64,000 bases of DNA from Devosia ginsengisoli (GTDB taxonomy: Bacteria > Pseudomonadota > Alphaproteobacteria > Rhizobiales > Devosiaceae): assembly GCF_024707105.1 (NCBI RefSeq), contig NZ_JANQAJ010000009.1, positions 248,001 to 312,000 of the forward strand, in the 5' to 3' direction. This document shows positions 61,400 to 64,000 of this stretch, piece after piece. The notes beneath the pieces are model-generated. The model had not been told where the DNA came from. It did no database searches and saw only the letters and a list, made by a program, of their open reading frames with translations. The translations under genes and the position numbers were made by a program. Within the stretch, counting starts at the first letter, position 1. Every line of letters starts with the position of its first letter.

Positions 61400-62680
61400 A
61401 TGGCCAAGACCTACGCGCTCGTGGGAACAGGGGGTCGGGCACGGATGTTCTATCAGGCCATCCTGGGGCCGCATCGTGAACATTCCCGTCTCGTCGCGCT
61501 CTGCGACACCAATCAGGTGCGCATGGACTACACCAACCGGGTCATCGAGCAGGAACTGTCCGGCCAGCCGGTCCCGACCTACAAGGCCGCCGATTTCGCC
61601 GCCATGATTGCCGAAACGAAACCCGACACGGTCATCGTCACCTCCATCGATCGCACGCATCACAAATACATCATTGCCGCGCTCGAAGCCGGTTGCGACG
61701 TCATCACCGAAAAGCCGATGACCACCGATCCCGAAAAGTGCCAGGCCATCCTCGACGCCGTCGAACGCACCGGCAAGCAGGTCCGCGTCACCTTCAATTA
61801 CCGCTACGCCCCGCACAATTCCGCCCTGCGCGAGCTTGTCGCGTCAGGCGCCATCGGCACCCCCACCTCGGTGCATTTCGAATGGCTGCTCGATACCCGC
61901 CACGGCGCCGACTATTTCCGCCGCTGGCACCGCGACAAGCGCAATTCCGGCGGCCTCATGGTCCACAAGTCCACGCACCATTTCGACCTGGTCAATTTCT
62001 GGCTCGGCAGCCAGCCCGACACGGTCTTCGCCATGGGCGACCTCAAATTCTACGGCCGCGCCAATGCCGAGGAGCGCGGCGTCTTCACGCCCTATACGCG
62101 TACCACCGGCGTCGAGGCCGCCAAGAACGACCACTTCGCCATCGACCTGACCGCCAACCCCGTGCAGAAGGGCCTCTACTGGGACGGCGAAAAGGAAGAC
62201 GGCTACCAGCGCGACCAGAACGTCTTCGGCGACGGCATTTCCATCGAGGATACGATGAATGTCATGGTCCGCTACCGCAACAAGGCGGTCATGACCTATT
62301 CGCTCTATGCCTATGCCCCCTGGGAAGGCTTCAACGTCGCCATCAACGGCACCGGCGGCCGGCTCGAACTGATGGTGCGCGAGACCTCCTACATCAATGC
62401 CGGCTCCACCTCGACAGCCGAAGGCGCCGCCAAGGGCGTCGATCTCTATCACTTCCCCCTGCATGGCGAAGCGCGCGTCGTCCCGATCAAGGCCGGCGAA
62501 GGCGGCCATGGCGGCGGCGACAAGATCATGCTCGAGGAAATCTTCGGCAACGCCACCCCGCGCCCCGGCTACGGCGCCAACCACCGCGACGGCGCCCTCT
62601 CCATCCTGACCGGCATCGCCGCCAACCAGTCCTTCGCCACCGGCCTGCCGGTGGATGTGAAGACGCTGGTCAAGCTGTAG
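61400..62680 (+). CDS. Gfo/Idh/MocA family oxidoreductase
   Basis: 426 residues from ATG 61400 (GGAGA nine bases upstream). The Rossmann part has YALVGTGGRARMF, then VIVTSIDRTHHKYI and EKPMTTDPEKC; the C-terminal part has FNYRYAPHNSALRELV, the GGLMVHKSTHHFDLVNFW catalytic block with Lys and two His, and a long loop (about 220-290). It is longer than the usual ~350 residues, similar to bacterial glycoside-processing or cyclitol dehydrogenases of this family. Divergence from the GntR gene suggests sugar-acid control. Confidence 0.92.
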   Translation: MAKTYALVGTGGRARMFYQAILGPHREHSRLVALCDTNQVRMDYTNRVIEQELSGQPVPTYKAADFAAMIAETKPDTVIVTSIDRTHHKYIIAALEAGCDVITEKPMTTDPEKCQAILDAVERTGKQVRVTFNYRYAPHNSALRELVASGAIGTPTSVHFEWLLDTRHGADYFRRWHRDKRNSGGLMVHKSTHHFDLVNFWLGSQPDTVFAMGDLKFYGRANAEERGVFTPYTRTTGVEAAKNDHFAIDLTANPVQKGLYWDGEKEDGYQRDQNVFGDGISIEDTMNVMVRYRNKAVMTYSLYAYAPWEGFNVAINGTGGRLELMVRETSYINAGSTSTAEGAAKGVDLYHFPLHGEARVVPIKAGEGGHGGGDKIMLEEIFGNATPRPGYGANHRDGALSILTGIAANQSFATGLPVDVKTLVKL

Positions 62681-63022
62681 GGCTCTACACTTACCCCGCC
62701 CACAAAACGTCTCCCCATCCACAAGGGGAGTGTTGAATGCATGAGCCCTCTGCCCCTCTCCCCTCGTGGGAGAGGGTGGAAATTCGCGTTCAGCGGATTT
62801 CCGGGCGAAGGGGCTGCGCTCACCTATGATTCAATGCAGGCAGGAAACTCGGCGCCTCCTCATCCGCCCTTCGGGCACCTTCTTCCACGAGGGGAGAAGG
62901 GAGGGCGCTCAGCGCAGGATGATATCGAATGAAACTCGAAATGCGCCCATGCGCCTCCCTCCCCATGATGGGGAGGGACCGAGGGTGTGGTGGGGCCACA
63001 CACTCGAAAGTCTCGGAAGCCC
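62681..63022. other. 342-bp intergenic region filled with repeats
   Basis: No gene seen. It holds the second composite family C element (62753-62901) and a partial family B copy (about 62958-62992, CCTCCCCATGATGGGGAGGG). A short hairpin-like CTCCCCATCCACAAGGGGAG lies at 62711-62730. Confidence 0.7.
62753..62901. repeat. Composite family C element, orientation 2
   Basis: The same 149-base length as the unit at 55614 but inverted: CCCCTCTCCCCTCGTGGGAG, GGTGGAAATTCGCGTTCAGC and CGGATTTCCGGGCGAAGGGG lead, a centre follows, then CTCCTCATCCGCCCTTCGGG and CACGAGGGGAGAAGGG. Confidence 0.8.
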
Positions 63023-63535
63023 CTACTGCGCGAACGGCACCGACGCCGTCAGCACATTGCCCGAATTGTTGAACTCCACCTCGAAGTCCACGGTAATATT
63101 GCCGTTGACCAGCAAGATCCGCGAACCGATGCGCACATCGCTGCCGCCGCGGTCCTTCTGCTGTTCCTTGAGGTCGAAGCTGATCTGCCCCGCCCGCTGC
63201 TGCCCGATGGCCAACCCGGTAAACCCGGCATTGGAGCTCATCGCCGCCTCGTAGCGCTTCGCGTCCTCGTTATAGGCGATGGTGCCGCTGATCGAGAGCG
63301 TCGCATTCACCAGCGCGCAGCGCCCGGTATAGTTCACCTTGGCCTGGTTGCCCTTGGCGATGGTCAGTCGGCAGCGGAACGGCTCGGGCCTGTCCCCGCC
63401 CACCAGCGCGCCCTCGCCCTGCCAGTTGCCGATATAGGATTCGAGCAAGGCCACTTCTCCGGCCGCCTGTGCCGGCGCCAGCCCCCCGAATGACATCGAC
63501 AACAATACGACGCCTATTCCCCACCACGTCTTCAT
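63023..63535 (-). CDS. Secreted protein of unknown function
   Basis: 170 residues from ATG 63535 (AGGAGGG about 11 bases upstream). Signal peptide WWGIGVVLLSMSFGGLAPAQA, cut before AGEVALL. The mature domain starts with ESYIGNWQGEGALVGG and continues as alternating short strands (FRCRLTIAKGNQAKVNYTGR, ILLVNGNITVDFEVEFNNSG), suggesting a small periplasmic beta-barrel similar to lipocalin-like proteins. Two Cys (CRL, CAL) may pair. Function unknown. Divergent from a LolD-like ATPase. Confidence 0.85.
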   Translation of the reverse strand: MKTWWGIGVVLLSMSFGGLAPAQAAGEVALLESYIGNWQGEGALVGGDRPEPFRCRLTIAKGNQAKVNYTGRCALVNATLSISGTIAYNEDAKRYEAAMSSNAGFTGLAIGQQRAGQISFDLKEQQKDRGGSDVRIGSRILLVNGNITVDFEVEFNNSGNVLTASVPFAQ

Positions 63536-63719
63536 CGCAAAAAGCACCCTCCTGCTGCCCCGTGACATCAGATTCTGTTTATGTCTGCCAGTGCAGAGAT
63601 ATCGAAGCCAATAGAAATCTGACACATCTGACGCAGTTGTTACGATTTCGCTACTGACTGGGCGTTACAAATCACGGCCAATGGGCAGTCGGGCTCATCG
63701 ACGCCAAAAGGGGGACTGG

Positions 63720-64000
63720 GTGACTACGGACGCACCGATCATTGATGCAAGGGACGTGACCTATAGCCTGGAGGTCGCCGGCCGTCCGCTCCACATCCTC
63801 AAGGGCGTCAGCCTGCGCGTCGCGCCGGCTGAGGTCGTCGCCATTGTCGGCCCCTCGGGCAGCGGCAAGACATCGCTGCTCATGCTGCTGGCGGGGCTCG
63901 AACGCGCCACGTCAGGCACGGTCACGGTCAATGGCGCCGAGCTGGGCACCCTCAACGAAGACGACCTGGCCCGCTTCCGCCGCAAGACGCTGGGCATCGT
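63720..64000 (+). CDS. LolD/YbbA-type ABC transporter ATP-binding protein, N-terminal part
   Basis: 93 codons from GTG 63720, running off the window. The ribosome site is GGGGGA five bases upstream. It reads [20 protein letters not shown], then [20 protein letters not shown] and [19 protein letters not shown]: Walker [10 protein letters not shown] is complete. The [14 protein letters not shown] and [17 protein letters not shown] blocks fit the LolD/YbbA/MacB-type ATPases, so FtsX-type permease genes may follow. A lipoprotein- or toxin-export function is inferred. Confidence 0.9.
   Translation, partial: MTTDAPIIDARDVTYSLEVAGRPLHILKGVSLRVAPAEVVAIVGPSGSGKTSLLMLLAGLERATSGTVTVNGAELGTLNEDDLARFRRKTLGI

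Noticed and set aside
25893..62992. The many CCCTCCCC/GGGGAGGG repeats as a CRISPR array
   Set aside because: Copies are dispersed across tens of kb, palindromic and without regular spacers. No cas genes are present.

Overview
The window is GC-rich, gene-dense chromosomal DNA from an alphaproteobacterium of the order Hyphomicrobiales. A Devosia-like member of Devosiaceae fits best. This rests on the GapR (DUF2312) / DUF1036 / pyruvate kinase cluster, an MbfA iron exporter behind Irr-type boxes, the 41-residue form of ribosomal protein L36, several dipeptide-type ABC importers and the style of the dispersed palindromic repeats. The genus is an inference. I saw no rRNA, tRNA, prophage, transposase or CRISPR array. 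The window opens inside dxs and ends inside an ABC ATPase gene.

Layout. 1-2.9 kb: end of dxs, a small membrane protein, an Lrp-type regulator, an Asp/Glu racemase and a class II glutamine amidotransferase. 3.0-20.8 kb: a catabolic island of about 17 genes in six transcription units. It holds a Tat-exported solute-binding protein, a DppBCDF-type importer, RidA, a DadA-like oxidoreductase, an enolase-superfamily enzyme, aldo/keto reductase, VOC enzyme, class III aminotransferase (frameshifted), RraA-like protein, 2-hydroxyacid dehydrogenase, a BadF-type kinase, a SIS isomerase/deaminase, a LysR regulator and a ROK regulator. Three copies of one 25-bp palindromic operator lie in its three divergent promoter regions and tie the units into one apparent ROK regulon. 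This is the best candidate for an undescribed system in the window.

21-25.9 kb: gapR, DUF1036, pyk, a MarR/oxidoreductase pair with a clear operator, rpmJ and a single-domain response regulator. 26-31.6 kb: a second, complete peptide-type ABC importer. 31.9-40.5 kb: fatty-acid beta-oxidation (fadE, fadJ, fadI, fadD), a MerR regulator with two matching boxes, and a 51-residue membrane protein coupled to fadI. 40.5-51.3 kb: a YefM/YoeB-type toxin-antitoxin pair, a UVR-motif protein, a DNA ligase with its exonuclease, a PreP-like M16 peptidase, two aldo/keto reductases and TrhO. 51.3-64 kb: a membrane LytTR protein, LysR, hydrolase, mbfA, an Rrf2/thioredoxin-reductase-like pair (the second gene frameshifted), two Gfo/Idh/MocA dehydrogenases, TetR/VOC and GntR divergons, two secreted proteins and the start of a LolD-like ATPase.

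Intergenic spaces between 25 and 63 kb carry at least five families of palindromic repeats. Two genes are broken by one extra base in a C-run, which suggests either sequencing error or phase variation.
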